Shown: positions 25,286 through 34,224 of the stretch, in pieces
Numbering within the stretch: position 1 is the first letter of the stretch
Layout: each line of letters opens with the position of its first letter
From: Actinokineospora enzanensis DSM 44649
Lineage (GTDB): Bacteria > Actinomycetota > Actinomycetes > Mycobacteriales > Pseudonocardiaceae
Length of the DNA: 64,000 nt
Assembly (NCBI RefSeq): GCF_000374445.1
Contig: NZ_KB894421.1
Location: 62,001-126,000, forward strand
Reading direction: 5' to 3'
Program-made: the position numbers and the translations under genes
Notes under the pieces: model-generated
Database searches by the model: none
Seen by the model: the letters and a program-made list of their open reading frames with translations, nothing else
Told to the model about the DNA's origin: nothing

Positions 25286-26377
25286 ATGGGCGAGAACCGC
25301 CACAGCGTGCGGGTGGCCATCGTCGGCGTCGGCAACTGCGCGGCGTCGCTTGTGCAGGGTGTGCACTACTACCGCGACGCGGATCCGACCACGCGCGTGC
25401 CCGGCCTGATGCACGTCCAGTTCGGCGACTACCACGTGCGCGACATCGAGTTCGTTGCCGCCTTCGACGTGGACGCCAAGAAGGTCGGCCGTGACCTGTC
25501 CGAGGCGATCGTGGCCAGCGAGAACAACACGATCAAGATCTGCGACGTGCCGCCGCTCGGCGTCACGGTGCAGCGCGGGCACACCTACGACGGGCTCGGC
25601 GAGTACTACCGGGAGATCATCACCGAATCGGACGAGCAGCCCGTCGACGTGGTCTCGGTGCTGCGCGAGGCCGAGGTCGACGTGCTGGTGTCGTACCTGC
25701 CGGTGGGCTCCGAGGACGCCGACCGGTTCTACGCGCAGTGCGCGATCGACGCGGGCGTGGCGTTCGTCAACGCGCTGCCGGTGTTCATCGCCTCCGACCC
25801 GGAGTGGGCGGCGAAGTTCACCGCGGCGGGCGTGCCGATCGTCGGCGACGACATCAAGTCCCAGGTCGGCGCGACCATCACGCACCGGGTGATGGCCAAG
25901 CTGTTCGAGGACCGCGGGGTGGAGCTGCAGCGCACCTACCAGCTCAACTTCGGCGGCAACATGGACTTCATGAACATGCTGGAGCGCAAGCGGCTGCAGT
26001 CCAAGAAGATCTCCAAGACGCAATCGGTGACCTCGCAGATCCCGCACGAGATGGCCAAGGCTGACGTGCACATCGGTCCGTCCGACCACGTGCCGTGGCT
26101 GGACGACCGCAAGTGGGCGTACGTGCGGCTGGAGGGCCGCTCGTTCGGCGACACCCCGCTGAACCTGGAGTACAAGCTGGAGGTCTGGGACTCGCCGAAC
26201 TCGGCGGGCGTGATCATCGACGCGGTGCGCGCGGCGAAGATCGCCCTGGACCGGGGCATCGGCGGCCCGATCCTGTCGGCGTCGAGCTACTTCATGAAGT
26301 CCCCGCCCGAGCAGTACGCCGACGATGACGCCTTCGAGGCGGTCGAGGCGTTCATTCGCGGCGAGGTCGAGCGGTAG
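25286..26377 (+). CDS. ino1: Inositol-3-phosphate synthase
   Basis: A 363-residue enzyme converting glucose 6-phosphate to 1L-myo-inositol 1-phosphate with bound NAD. This is the first step toward phosphatidylinositol, PIMs and mycothiol. The NAD fold begins [16 protein letters not shown]; family blocks are [48 protein letters not shown] and [15 protein letters not shown] with catalytic lysines in [16 protein letters not shown] 25286 follows GAAGGAGAA. Length matches the short actinobacterial type. A strong terminator follows. Confidence 0.96.
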   Translation: MGENRHSVRVAIVGVGNCAASLVQGVHYYRDADPTTRVPGLMHVQFGDYHVRDIEFVAAFDVDAKKVGRDLSEAIVASENNTIKICDVPPLGVTVQRGHTYDGLGEYYREIITESDEQPVDVVSVLREAEVDVLVSYLPVGSEDADRFYAQCAIDAGVAFVNALPVFIASDPEWAAKFTAAGVPIVGDDIKSQVGATITHRVMAKLFEDRGVELQRTYQLNFGGNMDFMNMLERKRLQSKKISKTQSVTSQIPHEMAKADVHIGPSDHVPWLDDRKWAYVRLEGRSFGDTPLNLEYKLEVWDSPNSAGVIIDAVRAAKIALDRGIGGPILSASSYFMKSPPEQYADDDAFEAVEAFIRGEVER

Positions 26378-26398
26378 GCACTCCGTCAGGATTTCCAC

Positions 26399-26440
26399 CG
26401 CGGGAGGCCGCCATCCGGGTCCGGATGGCGGCCTCCCGCG
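26399..26440. terminator. Terminator of ino1
   Basis: A ~20-bp perfect stem (26399-26418 and 26421-26440) with a tight turn, 22 bases after the ino1 stop. Confidence 0.85.
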
Positions 26441-26507
26441 TTCCGGGGTGTCACGGGTCGGTCGCGCAGCGCGAGAAGCAGGCGGGATCCGGGGGAGTTT
26501 GCCCGCT

Positions 26508-26555
26508 GTTCACCGCGATGTCCGCTTCAACTGGTTTGTGCCTTCTAGGTTCACG
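26508..26555 (+). promoter_or_regulatory. Candidate PHO-box half sites upstream of phoX
   Basis: GTTCACC at 26508-26514 and GTTCACG at 26549-26555 (followed by CCGTTCCCACC) resemble the GTTCACC direct-repeat units bound by PhoP in Streptomyces. They lie 40-90 bases before the phoX start. Spacing is not the ideal 11 bp between the two, so support is moderate. Confidence 0.4.
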
Positions 26556-26596
26556 CCGTTCCCACCTGACCACGATGCCCGAATCCCGGAGGCTCC

Positions 26597-28669
26597 GTGT
26601 CCCCCACCGACGGCCGGATCTCGCTGCCGCTGCTGCCGCCCAACCACCCGCTCGGCAGGTCCGCGGTGACCTGCCAGTACCGCTGCGCGAACGCGTGCAG
26701 CCATGAGGCGCCCAACCCCTCCGACAACGCCTACTTCGGCGATGTCGTCAGGTCGATCGTCAACCGCCGGGGCATGCTCAAGGCGGGTGCGGTGCTGGCT
26801 GTCACCGGCGCGGGGGTCGCAGGCCTGGCGGGCACCGCCGCGGCGCACGACCTCGGCCCGGACGGGCGCGGGCACGGCGGGTCGCGCGGGCCCAAGGGCC
26901 TGGACTTCAAGGCCGTGGCGCCCAACCGCGAGGACCGGATCGTCACGCCGGACGGCTACCACAACGCGGTCGTCATCCGCTGGGGCGACGCGGTGCTGCC
27001 CGGCGCGCCCGCGTTCGACTTCGACAAGCAGACCGCCGCGGCGCAGGCCAAGCAGTTCGGCTACAACAACGACTTCTGCGGCCTGGTCCCGCTCGGCCAC
27101 GACGCGTACCTGATGGGCTCGAACCACGAGTACACGACCGAGTCGTTCATGTTCAAGGGCTACGCGGTGGCCAACCCCACCGAGGAGCAGGTCAGGATCG
27201 GCTGGGCGGCGCACGGCTTCTCCGTGGTGCGGGTCGAGCGCGAGCGGCGCAGCGGCAAGCTGGTGCCCCGGGTCGACCGCAAGTACAACCGCCGGATCAC
27301 CGTGACCACGCCGTTCGAGTTCGTCGGGCCGGTCGCGGGCAGCAAGTTCCTGCGCACCAACGCCGACCCGTCCGGCCGCAAGGTGCTCGGCACGTTCGGC
27401 AACTGCGCGGGCGGCGTGACCCCGTGGGGCACGATCCTGTCCGGCGAGGAGAACTTCAACGGCTACTTCGCCAACGGTGAGAAGGTCACCGACGCGGCGG
27501 CCGTCCCGCGGATCGCCCGCTACGGCACCCCGAAGGGCGAGAGCGTCCGCAAGTGGGAGCGGTTCGACCCGCGCTTCGACCTGGCCAAGGACCCGAACGA
27601 GTTCAACCGGCACGGCTGGGTCGTGGAGATCGACCCGCTTGAGCCGACCTCCACCCCGGTGAAGCACACCGCGCTCGGCCGGTTCAAGCACGAGGGCGCC
27701 ACCATCCAGGTCGCCCGCGACGGCCGCGTGGTCTGCTACATGGGCGACGACGAGCGCTTCGACTACATCTACAAGTTCGTCTCCAAGGACCGCTACCGGC
27801 CGGGCAACAGCCCGTCGACCCGCGCGCACAACAAGAAGCTGCTGACCGAGGGCACCCTCTACGTTGCCCAGTTCACCGGCGACAGCCCGGCCGCGGAGAT
27901 CGACGGCACCGGCAAGCTGCCCGCCGACGGTCAGTTCGACGGCACCGGTAAGTGGATCAAGCTGGTGTCCGGGGACCGGTCGTTCGTCGAGGGCTTCACC
28001 GCCGAGGAGGTGTACGTCTTCACCCGGCTCGCCGCGGACAAGGTGGGCGCCACCAAGATGGACCGCCCCGAGGACGTGCAGCCCAACCCGGTCAACGGCC
28101 GGATCTACGCCGCGCTCACCAACAACACCGACCGCGGCAAGGTGGGCGCCAAGGAAGGCCCGACCGAGATCAACCCGCGCAACGGCAACAAGCACGGCCA
28201 CGTGCTGGAGTGGGAGGAGAGCCGCGGTGACCACACCGCGACCACGTTCTCCTGGCGCCTGCTGCTGGTCTGCGGCGACCCGAACTCGGCCGACACCTAC
28301 TTCGGCGGCTACGACAAGACCCAGGTCAGCCCGATCTCCTGCCCGGACAACGTGGCCTTCGACCGCTTCGGCAACCTGTGGATCGCCACCGACGGCAACG
28401 CGCTCGGCTCCAACGACGGCCTGTTCGCGGTGCCGGTCGACGGCCGCTACCGGGGCTACCTCAAGCAGTTCCTCACCGTGCCGGTCGGCGCGGAGACCTG
28501 CGGCCCGGTCGTCGAGGACGACTTCGTGCTGGTGTCCGTGCAGCACCCGGGTGAGTTGGACGGCGCCAGCGCGGACAACCCGCTCGCGCACTGGCCCGAC
28601 GGTGGCACCGCCCAGCCGCGGCCCGCGGTCGCGGTGATCTGGAAGTCCGGCTGCCGCGTCGGCGAGTGA
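26597..28669 (+). CDS. phoX: PhoX-family alkaline phosphatase, Tat-exported
   Basis: A 690-residue DUF839/PhoX protein. The N-terminal ~55 residues precede a twin-arginine signal (VNRRGMLKAGAV), the long n-region usual in this family. Beta-propeller blocks include FGYNNDFCGLVPL, SNHEYTTESFMF, NCAGGVTPWGTILSGEEN, YMGDDERFDYIYKFVS, RPEDVQPNP and CPDNVAFDRFGNLWIATDG, which carry the Ca/Fe ligands of PhoX. It hydrolyses phosphomonoesters outside the cell during phosphate starvation. GTG 26597 has GGAGG four bases upstream. Monocistronic, with a hairpin after it and PHO-box-like sequences before it. Confidence 0.92.
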   Translation: MSPTDGRISLPLLPPNHPLGRSAVTCQYRCANACSHEAPNPSDNAYFGDVVRSIVNRRGMLKAGAVLAVTGAGVAGLAGTAAAHDLGPDGRGHGGSRGPKGLDFKAVAPNREDRIVTPDGYHNAVVIRWGDAVLPGAPAFDFDKQTAAAQAKQFGYNNDFCGLVPLGHDAYLMGSNHEYTTESFMFKGYAVANPTEEQVRIGWAAHGFSVVRVERERRSGKLVPRVDRKYNRRITVTTPFEFVGPVAGSKFLRTNADPSGRKVLGTFGNCAGGVTPWGTILSGEENFNGYFANGEKVTDAAAVPRIARYGTPKGESVRKWERFDPRFDLAKDPNEFNRHGWVVEIDPLEPTSTPVKHTALGRFKHEGATIQVARDGRVVCYMGDDERFDYIYKFVSKDRYRPGNSPSTRAHNKKLLTEGTLYVAQFTGDSPAAEIDGTGKLPADGQFDGTGKWIKLVSGDRSFVEGFTAEEVYVFTRLAADKVGATKMDRPEDVQPNPVNGRIYAALTNNTDRGKVGAKEGPTEINPRNGNKHGHVLEWEESRGDHTATTFSWRLLLVCGDPNSADTYFGGYDKTQVSPISCPDNVAFDRFGNLWIATDGNALGSNDGLFAVPVDGRYRGYLKQFLTVPVGAETCGPVVEDDFVLVSVQHPGELDGASADNPLAHWPDGGTAQPRPAVAVIWKSGCRVGE

Positions 28670-28681
28670 CCTATGACCTAC

Positions 28682-28715
28682 AGGGCCCGCGCATCCCACG
28701 GGGTGCGCGGGCCCT
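28682..28715. terminator. Terminator of phoX
   Basis: A 12-bp perfect stem (28682-28693 and 28704-28715), extendable inward by three or four pairs, 12 bases after the phoX stop. Confidence 0.75.
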
Positions 28716-28726
28716 AGGTTGTTTTC

Positions 28727-29410
28727 ATGCCCCTGGCTCTGATCACCGGCGCGTCCCGCGGCATCGGCGCGGCCACCGCCCGCACTCTCGCAGGCACCCA
28801 CTCGCTCCTGCTGGGCGGCCGCGACCTGCCCGCGTTGCAGGCGTTGGCCGAGGAACTCCCGGACGCCCGACCGTGGCCGGTGGAGCTGACCGACCCGACC
28901 GCACTGGCCGCCGCCACCTCCGGTTTGTCCACTGTGGACGTCCTGGTGCATTCGGCAGGCGTGGCCAGGGTCGGCCCGCTGACCGCGGCGCCCGCCGATC
29001 TGTGGCGCGGCATCTACGAGATCAACGTGGTCGCCGTCGCCGAGCTGACCCGCCTGCTGCTCCCCGCCCTGCGCGCGGCCAAGGGGCACGTCGTCCTGGT
29101 CAACTCCGGCGCTGGCCGATCCGCGAACCCCGGCTGGGGACCGTACGCGGCCAGCAAGTTCGCCCTCCGCGCCTACGCCGACGTGCTGCGCGGCGAGGAG
29201 GAGTCCGCGGGCATCCGGGTCACCTCGGTGTATCCCGGCCGCACCGACACCGACATGCAACGCACCGTCCGCGCCGACGAGGGCGGCGAGTACCAGCCGG
29301 AGCGGTACCTGCGCCCGGAGTCGGTGGCCGAGGCCATCCGCGCGGCGATCGCCGCCACCCCCGACGCCCACCCCACGGAGCTGGACCTGCGCTCCCGCCC
29401 GGTCCGCTAG
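28727..29410 (+). CDS. Short-chain dehydrogenase/reductase
   Basis: A 227-residue classical SDR. The dinucleotide motif is LITGASRGIGAATA at the N-terminus, HSAG follows at strand 4 (about 79), the catalytic serine is in VLVNSGAG, and the YAASK motif gives Tyr/Lys (about 143-147). PGRTDTDM follows. It oxidises or reduces an alcohol/ketone of unknown identity with NAD(P). The ribosome site is weak. A TCCACTGTGGA palindrome interrupts the coding region near 28929. It is convergent with the amidohydrolase gene, with only 7 bases between stops. Confidence 0.88.
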   Translation: MPLALITGASRGIGAATARTLAGTHSLLLGGRDLPALQALAEELPDARPWPVELTDPTALAAATSGLSTVDVLVHSAGVARVGPLTAAPADLWRGIYEINVVAVAELTRLLLPALRAAKGHVVLVNSGAGRSANPGWGPYAASKFALRAYADVLRGEEESAGIRVTSVYPGRTDTDMQRTVRADEGGEYQPERYLRPESVAEAIRAAIAATPDAHPTELDLRSRPVR

Positions 29411-29417
29411 CGAGTCA

Positions 29418-30725
29418 CTAGCCGACCAGCCTGCCGATCGCCGCGCGGGCCGCCCGCAGGGACTCGTCCCAGGGGACGCGGGTGGGTCGGGCGTCGGTGA
29501 TCACCGGTTCGCCCGCCACCCAGACGTCGCGGACGGTCCGGGAGCCCGCCGCCCAGACGAGGTTGGACAGCAGGTGGTCGTCGGCGATGTCCAGGCCCGC
29601 GGCGAAGGCCGGGTCGTCCACGCCGATGTGCACCAGGTCGGCCCAGCGACCGGGCTCCAGGGCGCCGATGTCGTCCCGGGACAGGGCCGCGGCGCCGCCC
29701 CGGGTGGCCAGGAGCAGGAGGTCGGCGGCGCGCAGGATGGTCGAGTCCATTGTGGAGACTCGACCGAGGAGTCCGGCCAGGCGCATGTCCTCCCAGAGGT
29801 CCAGGTCGTCGTTGCTGGCCGGGCCGTCGGTGCCCAGGCCGAGCGCGACGCCCGCCGCGCGCAGGTCGCCGACGCGGGCGATACCGGAGGCCAGCTTGGT
29901 GTTGGAGCCCGGACAGTGGGCCACGCCCACCTCGCGGCGGGCGAAGAGGGCGATGTCCTCGTCGGAGAGGTGCACCGAGTGGGCGGCCAGCACCCGGCCG
30001 CCGAGCAGCCCTGCCTTTTCCAGGAGCGCGGGCACCGATCCGTGCTCGGCGCGCTGCGCCACGTCTTCCGGGAGGGACTCGGCCACGTGGATCTGGATCA
30101 GGGCGTTTCGCTCTCGGGCGGCCGCGCCGATCTCGGTCAACGCCTCGGGAGGCAGGGTGTAGGCCGAATGCGGGCCGTAGCCCAGTTCGATTCGCTCTCC
30201 CGGGCCGGATCGCAGGCCGTCCGCGTCGATCCAGGCGTTGGTTTCGGCGAGCTGTTTGCGCCAGTCCCAGCCGGGGGCGTCGATGATCGCCGGGGCCAGC
30301 ACCACGCGGCTGCCGGTGGCAAGGGCGGCGCGAACCAGTTCTTCGCCGTGGAAGTACATCTCGGCGCTGGTGGTCACGCCCGCTCGAAGCATCTCCAGGG
30401 AGCCCAGGACCATGCCGGTGTGCACGTCCGATGGGTCGAGGCGGGCTTCCGCGGGCCAGATGACCTCGGTCAGCCAGCGCATCAGGGGGAGGTCGCCGCC
30501 CATGCCGCGCAGCAGCGTCATGGGGCTGTGGGCGTGGGTGTTGACCAGGCCCGGGATGAGAATGCCGGACAGCTCCCTGGTCGGTGCGTCCGTCGCCGGG
30601 GCGGTGCTTGTCGGTCCACAGTGGAGGATTCGGCCCGCTTCGTCGATATCGACGACGCCGTCTCGCACTACGGAGCATGCCGGATCGCAGGGCAGCACGA
30701 TGGGAGCGTGCAGACGCAGACTCAT
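29418..30725 (-). CDS. Amidohydrolase, MtaD/TrzN-like deaminase
   Basis: A 435-residue metal-dependent hydrolase from ATG 30725 (MSLRLHAPIVL). Metal ligands are visible in NTHAHSPMTLLRGM (about 64), IHVAES (about 208), AAHSVHLSD (about 242) and LGTDGPASNDDLDL (about 293); the C-terminal sandwich ends the chain. The family deaminates S-adenosylhomocysteine, methylthioadenosine, guanine-like or triazine compounds. PGSNTKLASGIARV is typical of the SAH/MTA deaminase branch. It lies 95 bases downstream of the NOS-like gene in the same direction and may be co-transcribed. The substrate cannot be fixed from sequence alone. Confidence 0.88.
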   Translation of the reverse strand: MSLRLHAPIVLPCDPACSVVRDGVVDIDEAGRILHCGPTSTAPATDAPTRELSGILIPGLVNTHAHSPMTLLRGMGGDLPLMRWLTEVIWPAEARLDPSDVHTGMVLGSLEMLRAGVTTSAEMYFHGEELVRAALATGSRVVLAPAIIDAPGWDWRKQLAETNAWIDADGLRSGPGERIELGYGPHSAYTLPPEALTEIGAAARERNALIQIHVAESLPEDVAQRAEHGSVPALLEKAGLLGGRVLAAHSVHLSDEDIALFARREVGVAHCPGSNTKLASGIARVGDLRAAGVALGLGTDGPASNDDLDLWEDMRLAGLLGRVSTMDSTILRAADLLLLATRGGAAALSRDDIGALEPGRWADLVHIGVDDPAFAAGLDIADDHLLSNLVWAAGSRTVRDVWVAGEPVITDARPTRVPWDESLRAARAAIGRLVG

Positions 30726-30820
30726 GGCGAGATTCTGCCACGCTTCTTCCGGCTGCGGTTTGTGGGGCGTGCGGCGCGATTTCGTTGATTGCCGGATGGC
30801 TGTGTCTCTGGAAAGGCCTG

Positions 30821-31873
30821 CTAGCCAGGGATCGGGGCCTGGCGTAGGAAGGCCGGGTGGTGCGGGGTTTCGGTGGCGGGGGCATAGACATCTGCGGAGT
30901 GTTCGATGCTCACGCCTGCGGTGTCGAAGGAGTGCAGCACCGCGCGGTTGAGTTCCAGGGCTGCCCGGTCGCGCCAGAGGGTGCGTTCGTTGGTGGTGTC
31001 CAGGCCCAGTTCGGTGGCTACCGTGGTGGCCATCCCGTATGCCGCTTCCTCGCCCAGCACGTCTTCGCCGATTGCCCGGCAGATGTAGACGCCGTTGTAG
31101 GGGGCGGCCGGATAGTTGATGCCGCCAATATGCAGGCGCATGTTGCTGATCACCGGAACGGCGTGCCAGCGGAGGTCGAGGCGGGTGAACCAGTCGAACT
31201 CGGGGTGGGTCAGCTCGACTTCGCGGACCGCGTCCCTGGGGATGGGGAACAGGCGGACGCCGTCGTCGTCGGTTTCGATTACCAAGGGGAGCAGGTCGAA
31301 TGGGCCGTGCGGGGTGGGTGGGAGCCAGCCAAGGCGGCAGACGCCGGTGGTGAACTCTATGTAGCGGCGGTCGCCGACGACGCCGCCGTTTTCCCGATAG
31401 CCCGCGTAGCGGACCAGTTGGTCGTTGCGGATTCGCGGGCCGAGGCGCCAGGGCGAGTCGGGGGCGAAGATGCTGACGACCGGGCGGACGGCGCCGTCGC
31501 CCGCCGCCATGCGGAGGTGGTGGACGCATTCGGCGGCCACGGCGGCCGCGTCGCGGACCTCCCGAAGATCCCGGACGAGCAGGCCGCGCCAAGGCACCGT
31601 GTCGGGGCACCAGCCGGTTTCGCGGAGGGCGACGCGGGCGCCGAAGGCGAGCTCGGCTGGGGTGTGCCGGTAGGTGCCGGTGGCCGCGATCTCGGCGCGG
31701 ACCTTGGCCAGCCGGGTGTCCAGCGGACCTGCCTTGGGGCGCGCCTCGTGGAACATCCGCAGGAAGCGTTCCGCCATGGCGAACAGCGGGTTGGTCGCCG
31801 AGCGGTCCGGGGGTGCCGGGGCGCGGTCGGTGGCGCGGGTGATTCCGTGGATGTCATCGCGCAGGGCGGTCAC
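30821..31873 (-). CDS. Divergent nitric-oxide-synthase-oxygenase-like haem protein
   Basis: A 350-residue protein clearly in the bacterial NOS oxygenase fold: LVRYAGYRENGG, FDLLPLVIETDDDG, LRWHAVPVISNMRLHIGGI, PAAPYNGVYI and ERTLWRDRAALELNRAVLHS. Cys89 aligns with the haem-thiolate cysteine. However, the usual AWRN-x2-RCIGR context is ALRE-TG-WCPDT, so the proximal Trp is Leu. The substrate-binding Glu of GWYM-x-TEIG is Ala (VYICRAIG, about residue 267). The chain also stops soon after AGVSIEH, missing the ~55-residue C-terminal pterin-binding segment. Canonical arginine-to-NO chemistry is therefore doubtful. No reductase gene is nearby; an amidohydrolase follows 95 bases downstream. Confidence 0.82.
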   Translation of the reverse strand: MTALRDDIHGITRATDRAPAPPDRSATNPLFAMAERFLRMFHEARPKAGPLDTRLAKVRAEIAATGTYRHTPAELAFGARVALRETGWCPDTVPWRGLLVRDLREVRDAAAVAAECVHHLRMAAGDGAVRPVVSIFAPDSPWRLGPRIRNDQLVRYAGYRENGGVVGDRRYIEFTTGVCRLGWLPPTPHGPFDLLPLVIETDDDGVRLFPIPRDAVREVELTHPEFDWFTRLDLRWHAVPVISNMRLHIGGINYPAAPYNGVYICRAIGEDVLGEEAAYGMATTVATELGLDTTNERTLWRDRAALELNRAVLHSFDTAGVSIEHSADVYAPATETPHHPAFLRQAPIPG

Positions 31874-31952
31874 ATCACTGAATATCGGTACCCGCGGCGC
31901 GCGCCTCGACTACTCGGACGTGTGGTGCTCACCGAACCGTCGTCACCGACGG

Positions 31953-32678
31953 TCAGTTCTTCACTCGTTCGAAGATGAGATCCCTGCTGATCCGACCCTC
32001 GACCCGGGCGCGGGACTCGAACTTGGTCACCGGCCGCCACTCGGGGCGCGGGGCCCAGCCGTCGAACCTGTTGCGCAGCAAGGGCTCCGCGGACAGCACT
32101 TCCAGCATCTGCTCGGCGTAGTTCTCCCAGTCCGTCGCCAGGTGCAGGGTGCCGCCGGGGGCGAGGCGACTGGCCAGCAGGGACACGAACCCGGGCTGCA
32201 CGAGCCGTCGCTTGTGGTGCTTCTTCTTCGGCCACGGGTCCGGGAAGAAGATCCGCACCCCGGACAGCGAGTCGGCGGCGATGTGCTGGGTGAGCAGGAC
32301 GACCGCGTCACCGCGCAGCAGCCGGACGTTGTCCAGGCCCATCTCCTCGACGCGCAGCATCAGCTGGGCGAGGCCGGGTTCGTAGACCTCCACGGCCAGG
32401 TAGTTCAGCTCGGGCGCGGCCTGGGCCAGTCGGGCGGTGGTCTCCCCCATGCCCGAGCCGATCTCCAACAGCACCGGCGCGGCACGGTCGAACCAGGTAT
32501 CCGTGTCCAGCGGGCCTGCGGGCAGCTCGGCGACCTGCCTGCCCCACCGCGGCCACGACCGTTCCCACGCCTTGCCCTGGCCGACGGTCATCCGTCCACC
32601 GCGGTGCACGAAACTCACGACGCCGCGCCTGCGCGGCTCGGTGGTGGTCTGGTCGGGCAGTCGGTCGGGCTGAGTCAC
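31953..32678 (-). CDS. trmB: tRNA (guanine-N7-)-methyltransferase
   Basis: About 241 residues from GTG 32678 (VTQPDRLP); a GTG at 32708 is the alternative. The SAM site is LLEIGSGMGETTARLA and the hallmark FFPDPWPKKKHHKRRLVQ is complete, followed by LHLATDWENYAEQM. It methylates G46 of tRNAs. The N-terminal region (RRRGVVSFVHRGGRMTVGQ) is typical of the actinobacterial form. A 7-bp hairpin just past the stop may be a weak terminator. Confidence 0.94.
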   Translation of the reverse strand: MTQPDRLPDQTTTEPRRRGVVSFVHRGGRMTVGQGKAWERSWPRWGRQVAELPAGPLDTDTWFDRAAPVLLEIGSGMGETTARLAQAAPELNYLAVEVYEPGLAQLMLRVEEMGLDNVRLLRGDAVVLLTQHIAADSLSGVRIFFPDPWPKKKHHKRRLVQPGFVSLLASRLAPGGTLHLATDWENYAEQMLEVLSAEPLLRNRFDGWAPRPEWRPVTKFESRARVEGRISRDLIFERVKN

Positions 32679-32751
32679 CCGGACAGCGTGCCACCTGCCG
32701 GTGCGCACGCCTCAGCGCGCCCCGGGCCCGCCGGGGCGCGGACCACGCCGC

Positions 32752-33315
32752 TCACGGTCGCAGGGATTCCAACCGGGACAGATTGGCGCGCAGGTCGGGC
32801 AGGCCCGCCACGGCGATCGGCGCGGGGGCCGGGCCCGCGTGCACCGCCAGCACGTCGATCCAGCCGCTGTGCCGGTGGGTGTGCGCGAGGGTGGTCGGCA
32901 TGCCCGGTTCCGTCAGGGCCCGCTCGGAGGGCATGTACTCCCAGTACCCCGCGTCGCCGTCGCTGGCCCACGGCACGAAGACCCAGCCGGGGCGGGCGTC
33001 GAGCAGCTTGGCGACCCGGTCCTCGACCGCGAAGCCCTCGCGCCGGGAGCCGAGCGTGCCCGCCGCGACCGCGTGCAGCCACCAGGGCGCGGACAACGTC
33101 GGCTGGGCGGCGGCGACGGCCCGGTACAGGGACAGCACCTGTGGTTCCGGTGCCCGGTGCACCCAGGTCCGGCGGCCCGCCGCCGGGGACTCGGGCGCCA
33201 GGCCGCTGGGTTGCTCCAGCGCCTCGGACCATTCCAGGCCGATCAGCGGCTCGACGTGCAGGCCACGCTGGATGGGCACGGCGTGCCGCTGGGTGTTGGC
33301 GTCAAGCACCGTCAA
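32752..33315 (-). CDS. Hypothetical protein
   Basis: A 187-residue soluble protein with no recognised family. It starts at TTG 33315, six bases after GGAGGTGG, or GTG 33309. Visible segments are EPLIGLEWSEALEQPSG, RVAKLLDARPGWVFVPWASD, YWEYMPSERAL and a final WIDVLAVHAGP. There is no signal peptide, membrane helix or Cys pair. Codon usage is typical of neighbours. It lies upstream of trmB in the same direction, 73 bases away. Confidence 0.65.
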   Translation of the reverse strand: MTVLDANTQRHAVPIQRGLHVEPLIGLEWSEALEQPSGLAPESPAAGRRTWVHRAPEPQVLSLYRAVAAAQPTLSAPWWLHAVAAGTLGSRREGFAVEDRVAKLLDARPGWVFVPWASDGDAGYWEYMPSERALTEPGMPTTLAHTHRHSGWIDVLAVHAGPAPAPIAVAGLPDLRANLSRLESLRP

Positions 33316-33477
33316 GGTCCACCTCCAAGGGTTCCGAGACGGGTCTGTGTGTCCATCTGACCCCGGGACGGGTGGGAAGTCCGTAACGTGTGTGGGGCCT
33401 CACACCTTCTTAACGTGGTCTTAATCCCAACCCTTGTTGTAAGAAAAGCCACGCCCCCGCGCCAGAGGCGGAAGTCC

Positions 33478-34224
33478 TCAGGCGTCGCGGCGAGTAGCCG
33501 AGAAGATCCCCGCGGTGAGCACGGCCAGCGCGATGACGGCGAAGTACAGCAGGTAGCCCCATGGGGTCAGCGGCAGGTCGACGACCTCCCTGGCGCCGTT
33601 GTCCCGGCCCACCCCGATGAACCGGTCGGCGGCGAAGAACGGCAGCCAGTGCTGGATGTCCTGGCCCACCTTGGGGATCAGCGTGACCAGGCTCTCCACC
33701 AGCAGCGAGTACACCAGCAGCAGCGCCACCGCGCCCGCGGTCTGCCGCACCAGGATGCCGACGCCGAGCGCGAGCAGCGCGGCGAGCGCGAACACCAGGG
33801 CCTGCCCGGCCACCGTGCGCCAGTCCTGCCCGGAGTCCAGTGCCAGGCCCGCGTTCGGCTTGATCAGCCGGAACATGGCCCAGCAGCCGAACCCGACGCA
33901 GGCGCCGATGACCCCGGTCAGCCCGGCCACCACGAGCGCCTTGGCCAGCAGCGCGGCCGACCGGTTGGGCACCGCCTGGAAGGTGCTGCGGATGGTGCCG
34001 AAGCGGTACTCGCTGGTCACCGCGAGCGCGGCCAGCACCAGCACGACCGACCGGCCGAGGCCCGCGGTCAGCTGGGTGGCGCCGATGTCGATCTCCAGGT
34101 CGCCGCCGGCCTGCGCGGCCAGCAGCGCGGTGAAGGCCACCGGCAACGCGATCGCCAGCAGTCCGCAGGCCCATGGCGAGCGGGTGCTGAACAGCTTGAT
34201 GCGCTCGGCGCTCACCAGGCTCAT
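33478..34224 (-). CDS. ABC-2 transporter permease (cassette 2)
   Basis: A 248-residue membrane protein with six predicted helices. The MSLVSAERIKLFSTRSPW N-terminus, TSEYRFGTIRSTFQAVPNR and SATRRDA C-terminus are nearly repeated in the two permeases at 35300 and 36025. Its ATG overlaps the stop of the ATPase gene by four bases. It is related to BcrB/NatB-type exporters of peptides or ions. Together with the 34221 ATPase it forms one complete exporter. Substrate unknown. Confidence 0.88.
   Translation of the reverse strand: MSLVSAERIKLFSTRSPWACGLLAIALPVAFTALLAAQAGGDLEIDIGATQLTAGLGRSVVLVLAALAVTSEYRFGTIRSTFQAVPNRSAALLAKALVVAGLTGVIGACVGFGCWAMFRLIKPNAGLALDSGQDWRTVAGQALVFALAALLALGVGILVRQTAGAVALLLVYSLLVESLVTLIPKVGQDIQHWLPFFAADRFIGVGRDNGAREVVDLPLTPWGYLLYFAVIALAVLTAGIFSATRRDA

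Noticed and set aside
26510-29371. 953-codon open frame on the - strand
   Set aside because: Antisense to phoX and the SDR gene. Composition is Val/Gly/Arg shadow-type, with no domain and no ribosome site.
30821-31873. Possibility that the missing NOS motifs result from a frameshift
   Set aside because: The frame is continuous from start to stop and similarity on both sides of the altered sites stays in the same frame. The changes look like substitutions and a shortened C-terminus.
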